From assembly GCA_963585895.1 (NCBI GenBank), contig OY757904.1:63581203-63645202 (forward strand): a DNA stretch of 64,000 nt. The letters run 5' to 3'. This stretch comes from Sepioteuthis lessoniana (Eukaryota; Mollusca; Cephalopoda; Myopsida; Loliginidae). Positions within the stretch are counted from its first letter, which is position 1. The number at the start of each line of letters is the position of its first letter. Shown piece after piece: positions 43,864-55,800 of this stretch. A program made the position numbers and the translations under genes. Under the pieces are notes generated by a model. That model had not been told where the DNA came from, did no database searches, and saw only the letters and a program-made list of their open reading frames with translations.

Positions 43864-45316
43864 TCAGAGGAAAAAGGGTTTGCTGCCAGTAATTGACTTG
43901 TCCTACATTGTTATGCCAATGGAGAAATCAGTTGGCTCGGTGAATATAAAATTCGCTATCGTTTGAATATATTCTTGCTCACAGTAACATTGAAGTGGAA
44001 GAGACTAAACGATATGCCGTTCAATAATATGCTGACTGAATGCCCTGTAGAAAGGTAAGATATCCCTCAAAGAGGTGTTTTTCTTTATCTGGCATAGCAG
44101 ACCTTATTGAGTTGTTTTATGCTGAAACATTTTTTCTATCAACCGCTGTAATTAAATGATAGGAATTCATTTATATTTTTAAAAAATATATAGCATCTAT
44201 AATTAAAGTAAATAATTGTTATTAAAATCAAAATAATTGTTAAATTAATTTTAATTGTAAAAGACGTGTTTTTTTTCAATCACTATTACGGAAAAAGAAA
44301 ATAATTATATAAATCTATATTTTGTGTACATGCCTACAGTTGAAATAAATTCAAATGGTAATTCTTTTTCTTTGTTTTACTCTTACTGTAAACCAAATGG
44401 GCATCCTTGTTATCGTAATAAAATATATCTAATCGTAAGGCTCAAGATTTGAAGACCAGCGGAGTGTGGAATAATCCTTATTTGCACTTACCTCCGGTCA
44501 CATCTATAGGTCAAATAGATCTGTTATAAAAAATTATTAGTATTTGATAGGATCATGTGCAAACATCAACACCATGTAAAATGCATTAGTAACAGCTGTA
44601 CGAACAATTAAATCATCAACATACAATAAATATGGTTCTATAACATCTCCATACGACTTGGCATGTCGTTAAGATCAACCACCAATATGGGAACGTAATT
44701 CACTGACAAAACCTGAAACGTTTGCTCTACCCAAGGCTATCCGTCAAGCAACCTTATTAATGATATTTATTAAAGCTTCTCTCTTGTCTGTCAATATAAC
44801 AGTCAAACGAATTCCGTTTTCAGCAATGATTTCACTTTTCCTATAATGTACACCTCTTCATTTAATACTAAAACACGATATTATTTTCTGACTCTTGTTT
44901 TTATTGCAATAATAAGCAAATGTATTAAAAAAATGGCCGAAACAAGTCTTTAAAATAAAAGGCATAGCAAACATCCACAATGTAATTTGGTTATTAGAAA
45001 TAATTAAGCAATGGACAAATGGTAATTTATGTAAAAGATAAAAATGAATAAATAAAGAATTGAAAAAATAATCAGGGTTTATTTGGGGAAACAAGAGTGA
45101 TTAACAAATGAAAAAAAAATGCCAATCTGCTAAATTATTGTAAAGACAAGGCAAGAAAAAATATCTCAAACTTTCTAAGCGTCGAAATAAATAAATGTGC
45201 GCAGGCTACGGCTTTCGCACTTTACGATTAATTAATTACTTTGATTGAAAAAAAGAGTAAATAAACAAAATCCGAAAGAAGAGGAAGAAATAAAAAGTAA
45301 AATGAACAAAACTCAG
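43864..45316. other. Mostly unexplained AT-rich stretch
   Basis: Weak resemblance to family C near 44035-44070 (ccctgtagaaaggtaag) and to the ~60-base repeat near 44530-44580. No gene signature. Confidence 0.35.
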
Positions 45317-45346
45317 AAGAAGAAGAAGAAGAAGAAGAAGAAGAAA
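45317..45346. repeat. (GAA)n microsatellite
   Basis: About ten GAA units, followed by A-rich DNA to 45460. Confidence 0.95.
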
Positions 45347-45657
45347 AATGTAAATCGAAAGTTTTGAACAAGCGAATTTGGCAACTCTGTGCAATTAATT
45401 GAATCTAAAATTAGATTAAAAAAATAACAAAAAATGAGAAAAAAGAAAGAAAAGAAAACAACAAAAGCAAATATCCTGAAGATTGACATGCGTTGTGCAG
45501 TATTTAGAGGTTGGGGGCGACGAGGTGCGCGTATCAACAATAAGTTGTAACTGAATAAGAAAAAATACAAATCGCTGAATGCAAATAGAACACTCACGTA
45601 ATCCAGTGGTCATTATCAGGAATTTTGCTATTATACTTAATGTACTACTCTAGTATA

Positions 45658-45779
45658 AAGCGCTGCTAGTGTAACGGTAATAGACCTGGGAAATTAAATT
45701 GATTGTACGAGTTCAAATCCTAGAAATAATGCCCTTGGAAAAGATATGATTCCATCTTTTTTCAACATAGCTTGGTAAA
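45658..45779 (+). mobile_element. SINE family A, left part (split by mariner)
   Basis: The head has ctagtgtaacggtaatag and B-box gttcaaatcctag (45711). The element resumes at 47349 after the mariner. Confidence 0.8.
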
Positions 45780-45781
45780 TA

Positions 45782-47346
45782 CAGGGTGGAACGATAAAAT
45801 TGTCGCCCTAGAAAAGACGACATGATTCCATTTGCGTTTAATGAAAACCGGTTTTCTTTTTTTGTTGCAGACCATCTACTTGTTGACCAGTTGTGTACAA
45901 ATCCCAAGAGTGATAGAAGCTTTCTATCATGTCTGAAAGTGACACAATGTTAAACGAGCGAGATGGGAGAGGCGCTGCTGTACAACTCATGCTCTCTACC
46001 GATCTAAGCTATGACAACAAGACCATTGCCAGCACCCTCAAAACGCAAATCAGGGCGGTTCAACGTGCCCAAGGTGATGAAAACAAAGTTTCCGACTACG
46101 GTTATGGTCTTTGGTGTGGTTTTAAGTGAGGGCCATATCATGCCACCTCACATCTTCGATGTCGGCTTGAAGGTCAACACCAAATTGTAACTGGATGTGC
46201 TGAAGAGTGTGGCGATCCCCTGGTGCAATCAGGTGGCCGTTGGCAGACCCTGGGTGTTGCAGCAAGACTCGGCGCCAGCCCACAAGTCCAAAGAGACCCA
46301 GCTTTGGCTTCAGAAGGAGTGCTACGACTTTGTACCTTTCTCTTGTGGGGTGAAGTGTATGTAAAAGAAACGGAATAGATAATGGTTGTAAAACGGCGTG
46401 GACAAAATGAACATTTAAAACAAGGCGAACGAACAAAAACAAATTTATATTCTATAATATCAAAACTTACATTAATACATGAAAACATAACTCTACTAAC
46501 ATACTGATAGTGTGTATGTATGTGTGAGCTCGTGTGTGTATGTGTGTGTGTGTGTAACACAACTAAACTACAAAAAGAATTGTAAAATTAAAATGTCCTT
46601 TTTCTATGATTAGAAACCGGTAGTTTTTTAGAGACGGGAAAGCGTCTCATAGTTCTTGTATATGAATGTCTGCGAGGCATGGTGTTGCTGATACGGAGGA
46701 ATTTGGTCAAAGAGAAGGTGTTGCCGCTACGAAGGAATTTCGTCAAAAGGAGAGTGTTGCTGCTACGAAGAAAATTCGTAAAAGAGAGAGAATGTGTTTT
46801 AAGACAGCGTATTTATAGAAAAAATCGTTTTATCAGTGGCTCAAGACGCAGGACTTGAATTTTCGCGCGCCGACGTAGTTGTAAGCATATCACGTGGTCC
46901 TCCTGGCCAATGGTTTCCCGAGACTGAACATTGAGCATCCGCCATCTTTGTGGGAACAAGTGGCATACCGCCCAAATTAAATTATAGGAGTGTAAAGTCC
47001 TATACTCTCACTGCCTCCCCTACTGACTCGACCTGAACCCGTTGGACTACTTCGTTTTGTCATACGTCGGGAACATCACCAACATAACCTCCCACAACAC
47101 CAAAGCCAACCTGATCACCGCCATCCACCGAGTATTCGCTGAGCTCCCGCCGGCTCTTGCGGAAAAGGCATGCTCTCAGTTCCGGATCCGTACCGAGGCG
47201 GTGATTGAGGCTGAAGGCGGCTACATTGAATATATGTCAGCTCTACTACATAATCAAGTTACCTGAATTATTTTTTTCAGAAAAAGTTTTAAAATAAAGC
47301 TGTAGTGTTGTTTTCTTTAGGACAACAATTTTATCGTTCCACCCTG
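45782..47346 (+). mobile_element. Mariner transposon with internal deletion and insertion
   Basis: TIRs of about 28 bases, CAGGGTGGAACGATAAAATTG at the left and its inverse at the right, are flanked by TA at 45780-45781 and 47347-47348. The transposase starts at 45929 with an N-terminal ERDGRGAAVQLML helix region, then jumps to VMVFGVVLSEGHIMPPHIF, losing a large middle part. QQDSAPAHKS (second catalytic Asp, near 46265) follows, and after an inserted block LNPLDYFVLSYVGN (third catalytic region, 47030-47070) and the C-terminus EAEGGYIEY. The position of its target shows it jumped into an existing SINE A. Confidence 0.95.
46346..46987. mobile_element. ~640-base insertion inside the mariner
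   Basis: Separates the mariner frame between FVPFS and LNPLDY. Read on minus, it has a TATA-like ctataaatacg (about 46808-46818) followed by a CT-rich stretch. That resembles a solo LTR in minus orientation, but the ends are not resolved well enough to name the class. A (GT)n run lies at 46533-46555. Confidence 0.5.
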
Positions 47347-47348
47347 TA

Positions 47349-47480
47349 GTGCATTCTGGGTTCGTTAATCTTAGTTAGGCAACCAGTCAAGGAGAAGGAA
47401 AACTATTTGAAACCAGCTCTACTCCGCTTGTAAAATAAACTTGCGTCACATCCTGCTGTGGTGAAGATGTTGGGTAAATA
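47349..47480 (+). mobile_element. SINE family A, right part (split by mariner)
   Basis: Continues the copy begun at 45658: ttaggcaaccagtcaagg, gcgtcacatcctgctg and the tail gttgggtaaatac. Confidence 0.8.
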
Positions 47481-47688
47481 CGCTTTCTGGTATTTTGAAC
47501 GACCCGTGTGGCATAATATTTAACAAATACTTGCTTTTGAGTTCGACTATCACAAATGACTTCTTTACTTCTGGCCTTATACCTTCTAAGGAAATATTAT
47601 TAAATGAACATATATTCAAAAATTAATCCAGGAATTATTTTCAGGAATATTCATATATCCTTCCATTCAATAGATTAAGTAAGGGATT

Positions 47689-47872
47689 TTATTGGTATAA
47701 TGGTTCGAGTGCTCTCCAATGATCCGCGATACCGGGTTTCGATCCCACTTCGAGTCATATCAAAAACTGAAAAAAGATGATACTTGATGCCTCCTTGATT
47801 GACAGACATCTTTATAAGGTACGTATCAAGGGTAAGTAGAGCACTCCAGAGAAAGGAGTAGCTAAACCATTA
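47689..47872 (+). mobile_element. SINE family B copy
   Basis: Head with A-box-like ggtataatggttcgag, B-box-like ggtttcgatccc (47738), body with gatgcctccttgattgac and ggtacgtatcaaggg. The tail is truncated. Confidence 0.8.
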
Positions 47873-47949
47873 TGAAACTAAAAACACCATTGAATTAATT
47901 ATTTCTTAAAGCAAGACCTTTAAAAAAATAAAACCAGTATAAAACTAGG

Positions 47950-49001
47950 TGTCACGTGATAGCCCACGGAGACGATAGAGGTAAGATTAATACTATCCTC
48001 CCGTTGAATTAACAGTATCTAGCCGTAAAAAAAAGTGACCGTTATGGAAGAATGTAGGTCACAGAGGGGTATCAACAAGTGTTGGTACTTAGTAACCTCA
48101 GGTCACCGGACACCAAGGGGGAGAAGAGAGAAGCCAAATGATTGGCTGGGACCTCAAAACGGAAGTGGGGACCCCTTCCCCTCAGTGGAAGTAAATAATA
48201 AGAAAGCTAGTTATTTGGCAGGATTCGTAACGGGCAGACGAATCAAAGCCAGAATTCCGGGTTGAAGACAAAAGAATATCTGAGACATGAGGGACCCCAG
48301 GTTCTTCAAGCCAGTGTAAAAAATAGAATAAAGTCTATTAGCCCGTGAAAGAAGAAAGATTATCCAGTGGAACCCTGTCGTAAAATAAGATAAGTAACTT
48401 TGGGGACATTTCTCCTTTATACCCGAATTTTGTAAACCACACTCTCTCTCTCTCACAACTTGAAGAAAAACAAAAGTCAAGAAAAGACATTTATATTCGT
48501 TGACTGTCCAATTATTATATGTTTTGGCAATTTGAAAGTGTATATGACTGTAGTAAAGGAATTCATGTATTTTTATATTACCACGTGGTCTATGTTGTTA
48601 CGTCATGCTTCCCTTTCAGCTTCTATTCGCCTTATGTTATCTTGCTTAGAATTGTCCTATTAATTCCTTAAAAATATCACGCGGGAAACCGGAGTAGCCG
48701 ACTACTACAATATAATATTATTACGACTAAAACCTATAGGTCCATATTCTTCTGTTGTCTAGGGGGAAGAAGTTTAGCGGCCTGGTGGGTGTGTGATAGT
48801 GTGAAATTTGGAACCCCTTTGCCAGCGGCGGTCAGTCTGGCCCTAAATTAATCCCTCACGTATTATGCCAGTTCTTATATGCCTGAGAGAAAAACTCTGA
48901 ACGAGGACTTATTCCATAGGGGATCAAGTGCCAACCTGCCCCGTCTTCACACGTGCGAAAATAAAGTCCCGTTTTGGGATTTTAGTCAAGTTGCCGTCAC
49001 A
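47950..49001 (+). mobile_element. Solo LTR, family 2, with 5-base TSD
   Basis: Starts TGTCACGTGATAG and ends ...TTGCCGTCACA. A perfect 5-base duplication, ctagg, lies at 47945-47949 and 49002-49006. An aataaag signal near 48960 close to the end supports plus orientation. No internal element is present, as expected when LTRs recombine. The long LTR (1052 bases) and 5-base duplication would suit several LTR classes. Confidence 0.8.
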
Positions 49002-49020
49002 CTAGGGCATTATTAAATTA

Positions 49021-49190
49021 AAACTTTTATGAAACTAAAACTATTATGAAACTAAAACTTTTATGAAACTAAAACTATTATGAAACTAAAACTTTTATGA
49101 AACTAAAACTATTATGAAACTAAAACTTTTATGAAACTAAAACTATTATGAAACTAAAACTTTTATGAAACTAAAACTATTATGAAACTA
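49021..49190. repeat. 17-base minisatellite with 34-base alternation
   Basis: Ten 17-base units alternate strictly between aaacttttatgaaacta and aaactattatgaaacta. Decayed relatives continue to about 49330 and lie to the left of the solo LTR (47930-47944), so the LTR landed in or beside a larger array. Confidence 0.95.
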
Positions 49191-49339
49191 AAACATTACT
49201 AAATCGAAACCATCGTATAATTAAAACCATTATAAAACTAAAACCATTATAGAATAACGATTTTAAACATCAAAAACCATAATAAGATTAAAGCAGTATA
49301 AAAATCAAACATAACAAAACTAAAATATAAAACTAAGAT

Positions 49340-50339
49340 ATAAAATAAGAACTCTTTTGAAACTATTAACCATATAAAAGTAAAACGTTTAATAAATCTA
49401 ATTATAGATCAAAAGCAATATAACACGAAGTCTTATTTATTTATATAAAGTTCTTTTCTCTGGTAGATTTTACTAGGGCCGAATAAAAACGTATATTATA
49501 GATAACTATTGATGTTGACACTTGATCACTTCTAAGTAGTGTTCCACCAGAATATCTCTCCAACGGAACTATTAACAATTGAATTGATAAAGTGGTTATT
49601 CGTAACATACTTCAGCAGGAAATCTACAATTGTTGCATTGACTGAGTGCTTCTGATCTCTACCTTTTGACAAGACATACTTTAATTTCAGTGACATCTAC
49701 TTGAGTGACCAATTAACTCCTATTGTCCACAAGAAAACGGAGCTTTTCACTTGTTGGTTACTTGTGACTCTTTTGCTGACCATTCTGTGGCCATATTGGG
49801 GAGGAACACGATCATATCGCGTAATGACCGGTTCTTTATATCTTATGAATCACAACTGATAATTAACAATGCAAATACCATTTTTAGTACTCCCAATTGC
49901 ACACGATTTCGATCGTAGAAGTATGTCTCATTGAGAAGTAATTATTAACATAATTTGTTAACATTGTTTCAATATCAAGAACTAAAGATGCATCACCAAG
50001 AAACAATAATTAATATACTAGTCTCCTATTTCATTAATACTGTAGTTAGATCAATCTTCACTTGGTGCGACATATTTATCACCTTCATTTAAAAAAAAAA
50101 AAAGATTTTACAGGTATTGAAACATTTTCCAAGCTTTGGACATGAATCCGGATTTCTGGATTTTAGGATACAAGCCAGATATATACTTAAAACAATAAAC
50201 AATAAAGAATATATATATACAATAAACAATAAAGAACGTTGGTTTATTTGTTTTATGGCATACAAAGTCATTATAAGTTTCTTAAAAGCCGGGATTCGGT
50301 TTATTTGAAAACGTTAAATAGTAATAATAATGTTCCAAT
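49340..50339. other. No recognised element
   Basis: AT-rich, with an A run at 50090-50103 and a duplicated short motif (aataaacaataaagaa) near 50193-50236. Confidence 0.35.
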
Positions 50340-50448
50340 ATCTAATTCGTTTAAAATTTCACTTTTTGATAATAATCATTTGTTTGCAAACATGGTTTCA
50401 TATATTCCCATCTAACACCGACAATTTGCAAGAAATTATATGGTTTCA

Positions 50449-50706
50449 TTGGCCTAGCGTTTAGAGTGTTCACCAGTGGTCCGGGACACCGGGGTTCAAT
50501 CCCTGGTCGAGTCATATCAAAGACTCCAAAAAATAGTACATGATGCCTCCTTGCTTAACACTCAGAATTATTAGGTATGGATCAAGGATTAAGTGGAGCA
50601 ATCCAGGGAAAGGAGCAGCGCCTTTCTTCTCCACCTCGGTGTAGTAGCTATTGAAAAGTGAGCCTTCGGGTTATCCTCGACTATGGTCGCCAACTTTACT
50701 TACTTG
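50449..50706 (+). mobile_element. SINE family B, full-length copy with TSD
   Basis: Head with ggcctagcgtttagag and B-box ggttcaatccc (50492), body gatgcctccttgcttaac, gtgtagtagctattgaaaag, and tail ctatggtcgccaactttac. A 10-base repeat, tatggtttca, flanks it at 50439-50448 and 50707-50716. Confidence 0.92.
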
Positions 50707-50944
50707 TATGGTTTCAACAATGTCATGATAATAATAATCCTTAGTAAACAAGTACAGCTTTAGATAACAATTCTTATAAAAACAATTTGCACACAGTTAA
50801 ATTGTTTCACGTATTCCGATTTAACAGTAATTTAATTCTATTTGGTTATATCTATTAGTTTGCACACAGTTATAAGGTTTAAGTATTTTTATACAATACA
50901 AATACTTTTTAAATAGACATGTTTGACTCATACATAAATTACTA

Positions 50945-51070
50945 GCAGGTGCTACCACTCAAGATCAGAGTGAACCTGGAGGTAATGGTAATGAATGGAT
51001 CCCCCAAGCTCTTCAGAAATTGATTTCTTCGCTTTGGTTGGGTGGGGTTTTATGGCATAACAACAAGTGT
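50945..51070 (-). mobile_element. Family C fragment and tail
   Basis: Minus-strand remnant: caggtgctaccactc and gtaatggtaatgaa, then a tail with ttttatggcataacaac. Confidence 0.55.
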
Positions 51071-51086
51071 TGATTATCTAATATGA

Positions 51087-51089
<3 letters not shown>

Positions 51090-51122
<33 letters not shown>
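51090..51122. repeat. (TA)n microsatellite
   Basis: About 16 TA units. Confidence 0.95.
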
Positions 51123-51124
<2 letters not shown>

Positions 51125-51435
51125 AAAGGTGTAGGTCCACGAAGAGATTTGTATTTCTTAGGATTTATTTATTTATTTTGTTCTTACATACGTGAATGTT
51201 TCCAACTTGATGCTTTCGTCAGAGAACGTATATAGCACAAGGCCTTGTTAATGGGGTGTTCAATGAGACTTGAACTCACTCGTATTTGCAGTTTGAATGG
51301 TTTTCAGTTGGTAATTTTTTTTTTTAATAAAAGTCTCTCCTGTTTTTTCTTAGAGTGTGCTTCTCTTAGCGTACTTTACTCTTCATTTACATTAGATATT
51401 TGATATGTTGTGTGTGGGGGGGGATTGTGTTGGAG

Positions 51436-51436
51436 T

Positions 51437-51482
<46 letters not shown>
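51436..51482. repeat. CA and TA microsatellite
   Basis: A short (CA)n run followed by (TA)n with one GTATAT break. Confidence 0.9.
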
Positions 51483-51599
51483 TTTGTAAACACATTTTGT
51501 AGATAAGATTGTTAAAGTAGCCTGGCCTGCACACAGTTAAATGGTTTCAAGTATTGCTATAAAAAGTCAGAATTTAACACCAGTTATTTGTTTGCACTG

Positions 51600-51860
51600 A
51601 GATTGTTCTATTTAGCCCATAAATAAGAACCTTTCAAATTCTACCGCTCCAGAGTAGAGTAGACCTGGGAGCAAGGGCAATGAAGTGATACTCCACATTC
51701 CTCAAATCTCCAAGTATGGATCCTCGTTATCAGATAATTTAATATCTTATCCAGCAAACTTCAGAAATGGAGTATCACAATCTTATATGCAGTTTAGTTT
51801 CATACAACTAACAATACTTCTTGATAGGCAGTCTTACCTCTCTGCAGGGAATTTCAGTCA
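51600..51860 (-). mobile_element. Family C, old minus copy
   Basis: Minus match to the family body (ctaccgctccagagtagag, agggcaatgaagtg, ctctgcaggg at the head side). Heavily diverged. Confidence 0.55.
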
Positions 51861-52289
51861 ATATATTCTAAGCTTCACTGACATAAGGCTAATATGCTAG
51901 TTTCGTTCCAGTATTAATCTGACTCTAATCAGTGTTTTGATAGTAAAGGGCTTGCTTTTTGAATTTTAAATATTTCGCTGATGAAACGCCCTTGTCGCTG
52001 TCTCTTTCTTTTCTTTTTTTATTCAGTGGCGATGATCAAAGATGACGGTGGTCGAACGATGAAGTATTGTAAAAATGAATTTTTTCTCAGAAATGGGACA
52101 GAAATGCTTGGAAGAAATAACATTAGACGATATTTGTTTCATCTGGATTTTGTAGAATCGACAATGTACATTTCTTATCCATGATATCTCTTCAAAGAAA
52201 CGGAAAGATATCAAACTAAAATAGAATTTGAAATATTGCCTAATTCTTAGTATTCTGGGGTCTTGCTTTGAAATGGAATGCAAGAGAGA
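51861..52289. other. Unexplained; one splice-acceptor-like site
   Basis: A long pyrimidine run ending ttattcag at about 52019-52026 resembles a splice acceptor and is followed by an open frame to 52184 with no recognised family. By itself this is weak evidence for an exon. Confidence 0.25.
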
Positions 52290-52510
52290 GTCTCCGTATA
52301 GTAGTTGTTAACGTGTTGGATTCGACAGGATAGTTAGCGAGTTTGCACTGTAGTTGTGCTATTACATTCATTTTAAGACTAATAATCGAGAGAAAGATAT
52401 GAACAACCTTATCCCCCCCTAGCCATGGGTTAAATAGTATCACTACTGTCACTCTCAAAATATGGCTTTGGCATTAAATAACCCAGGAAGGTTGATATGT
52501 AATCAAACAA
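52290..52510 (+). mobile_element. SINE family D copy
   Basis: Head tagtagttgttaacgtgttgg, body with agactaataatcgag and agccatgggttaaatag, and tail ggcattaaataacccagg, ggttgatatg. Ends in an A/CAAAC-like tail near 52510. Confidence 0.8.
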
Positions 52511-52869
52511 AGAAACAAGAAATGAACAACGCAAGGATTCTACCAAGAAAGACTTCTATCACCAAATTCATCTTGTTAAAGCTAAAAATTAACGAAATAG
52601 ATTATGATAAGGATAATGACCATTAAAAAGCGTAGATTAATTGATTTGGTGAATTGAAAATTGCTATCTTCTTCATTATAAATCTCTAAGATCTAATTAA
52701 TGTTACGTCGTGACCTACAAACACAAATATTCGAGTAACGATTTGAAGCTAGTATGGCGAAGGGGTAGTGGGTTATCAGTTCAGTTTTCTGGACAACACA
52801 AAATACCCTTCAATTGCTGGTTTCAGTCGAGAGTAGAATACACCTCTCTAACTTTCCTTATTTCACTCT

Positions 52870-55800
52870 TTGATGAATGAAAGACACGAAACTGAGAAAC
52901 CTTATTCGGACTTTTTTCAACATATACGCGTTCTTAGTACATAAGAAATTATTTATAAGCATGAGCAAAGCAGTTTACGACAAAAGGCAGCGAGGAAAGG
53001 AATGTTCGCTACGATCTCTCCTATTGCTAGAAATTATTAGTCGTAGTCAGTCAATCAACATTTTATAAAGATTAAAACCTATTTAAAAGAACAAACAAAC
53101 TTATCCAAGTTAAAAGCAACAGCAAAGTATTTATTCATATATTAAGTGGCCAGAAGGTTTACGTGAACGACGTAAAGAAGTTGCGATTTTATTTACTGGT
53201 GTAATGCTAACTGATTTAATCTTGTTAGGTATTGGAGCCTTGTGTTCGGGATCTAATGTACAGAGTTTTGAGTGGGTGAGTCAGAATCTTTTATTTGAAT
53301 AGAACAGTTTTGCACCAAACAAGCAGAGGCAAGATTTCGGCGTGATACTGTGGTTTTCTTGTCGTTTTGAAAACGAATGTGAGTATCGCGAGGATTAGCT
53401 TCAATAAATACTGCCTCCTCCACAATAGAGTCGTACTTCAATTATCTTATATGTCGTTTTAGAAGAAACTTTTCAGGTGTTAACAGCCATGTTGGAACAG
53501 AACAGCCTCTCGAGAGTTGGCGGGGATTGTTGAATAGTTATTTATAAGGAGTAGCATTCGTGGGTGTTGAATGTAGCGTTGGAATTGAATATAATGCCGG
53601 TAGGTCTACATTCTCCCATTGATTTATTGGTAGGCGTTGTGTTTTGAAATTCTGTGCCCATGTAAAAAGGTTTTCACTTCAGATTATATGAAGCTGGAAC
53701 ATCTGTCCGAATGCACGCAGGTAGGCATATCGAAGATGACATAGAGTTGAGGGAGGCATATAGAAATTGTTTGTAACGGCATATCAGGACAATCAAAGGC
53801 AAAGGAGGAGCGAAACTATTCGTCTATTCAGTCAATAGAAGCCAATTACGAGAAGAAGATTGCAGGGGTCCTTTGAAATCAACGCTGAGCCTTTTAAAAG
53901 GCATGGTTGCTTTTATTAAGAGCAGTATGTTAGGTCGGTAAAATCGAGGCTTACCTTCAGTACATACAACGTAAGACGCAGATAATCTATTTACATCCTC
54001 CGCGGAGAAAAGAAGGTTCCTCGACGTAACAAAATGCATTGTTCATGTAACACTGGAGTGCCAAGAGAGTTGTGTAATTTCTCTAGGGTGTTCAAACCTA
54101 CAGCAAAACAATAAGCTCTAGATAACGTATCCGAAGTAATATTATCTCTTCCCGGGTGGTATCTAATATCGAAAGGCAAGTTCAACCCATCACCTTTCGT
54201 TTTTATCGTTTTTTTATCTACCCAGGTTATTTCAAATCAAACATGAATACTACTGATCTCTGATCAGTAAGTATAGTGCAGTGACATTCAGTTAGTTAGT
54301 TCCTCCATTTACGTAAGGCTTCCTCTATGGCTTGAGCTTCCTCTTCAATAAAAGAGTGTTTTAGTTCGCTGGTACTTAAAGTCCTCGAAAGAAAGTTTTG
54401 TGGTCTACCAGATTGATTCAGTGAGGTTAAAATACTGTGGAATGATGAATTGGTCTCTACGGTGAAAAGAACAGATTCGTTAATAGAATACACCATTGTG
54501 TTTTCTCTTACAGCTCTTTGGTATTCGAAGGCTTTTTTCAGCAGTTTTGGGTCGTGGAAAACGATTGCTTGTGTGAGGGTAGTTCTTTTTTCAGGATAGT
54601 TGGCAATCCATTGGAAATAGAAAGAGAACCTTCCCAACGCAAGCTGATGAAAATGAATATCGAGGAAAGGGGATTTTTTAAGCGGTCGTAGTCTCTCGGG
54701 GTCTGATTTAATTGTACCCTCAATTATTGGATAGCCAAGAAGGTCCCCTGTAGAGTTGGAGAAAGAGATTTTATTATGATTGTAAAATAAATTAAACTCC
54801 TTTGTCGGTTCCGTAAATTTATTGAGGTTCTATATGGGCACTCGTTGGCTCTTATCACAGGTAGTAATATTGTGTAAGTTGGCAAATGTATGGAAGAGTG
54901 AATTGTCAGCAAAAAACTTACCAAATATCCTTTGAAAGTGAACTCCTCTGGTTACTCCAAACGGTGCCCTGTAGAATTGATATTGCTTGTCATCTGCTTT
55001 AGAGGCAGTAAAATTTTTTTTCGGATATTGGGACCTGGTGGTAAGCGGATTTCAAACGACGGTACTATAGATTTTCTATTGTACCACCTTGTTTACCACT
55101 TCATCGATCTTGGGTAAAGGGTTGGCATCTAGCTTAGTAAACATGTTAATTGTCTGAGAATTGTCGACCATCATTCTCTTTTTTATGTCATTCGTTTGTG
55201 GTCAGTAAAATCTGGGCTCGCCAAGGAGACGTGTTGGGTTCAATCATTCCTTTCGAAAGTATGTATTTACTTCAGAAGCAATGAGTTCTTTATCTTCCTG
55301 TGTTTTCGAGACTTTACAGCTATCAGTTAGCAAGATTAGCTAAGAGTAAGGATGGAAGAACAGAGAAAGAAGTCAGCCTACATACATTTTAGGAGAGGAT
55401 TCTTTCCACCGAATTTCATACAAATATTTTCGTATTGTCCCGTTAAAATCTTTCCCAAGAATGACAGCACCACACAAATCAGGAGAGCACTGACCTCCTT
55501 CGCATTAGGTTCTATCGGGATAGTTTGCAGCCCACAAATATGTAAATGATGTTACCATTAACACAGTATTAGGAGAATAAAGAGTCGCGGAAGTCCTGAA
55601 ACGATATATTTAAGCATAATTGGCGATTTTGCCATATCTTCGACGCAAGGCATTCTGAGCTGGACAGTCACAGCAAGGATGACTATTGTTTCCTCAGAAG
55701 AAACACTTTTGGGTTTTAGTAGCCATTGAGGATGTTATATTTTAATTCAGGTTACGAGGGTTACATTTAGAGGGAGCAGCAGCACTAAAGACTGTTTGAG

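Larger units (their letters stand above)
50340..51600 (+). repeat. ~60-base repeats, plus orientation, with insertions
   Basis: Units with tttgcacacagtta and ggtttcaagtatt-like blocks lie near 50390, 50420, 50790, 50860, 51530 and 51585. SINE B (50449-50706) interrupts them, as do family C fragments and TA repeats. They are the inverse of the units at 23935-24440. Confidence 0.55.

Noticed and set aside
48035-48265. 76-codon frame inside the 47.95-kb solo LTR as a gene
   Set aside because: It lies wholly within an LTR with defined ends and has no domain signature.
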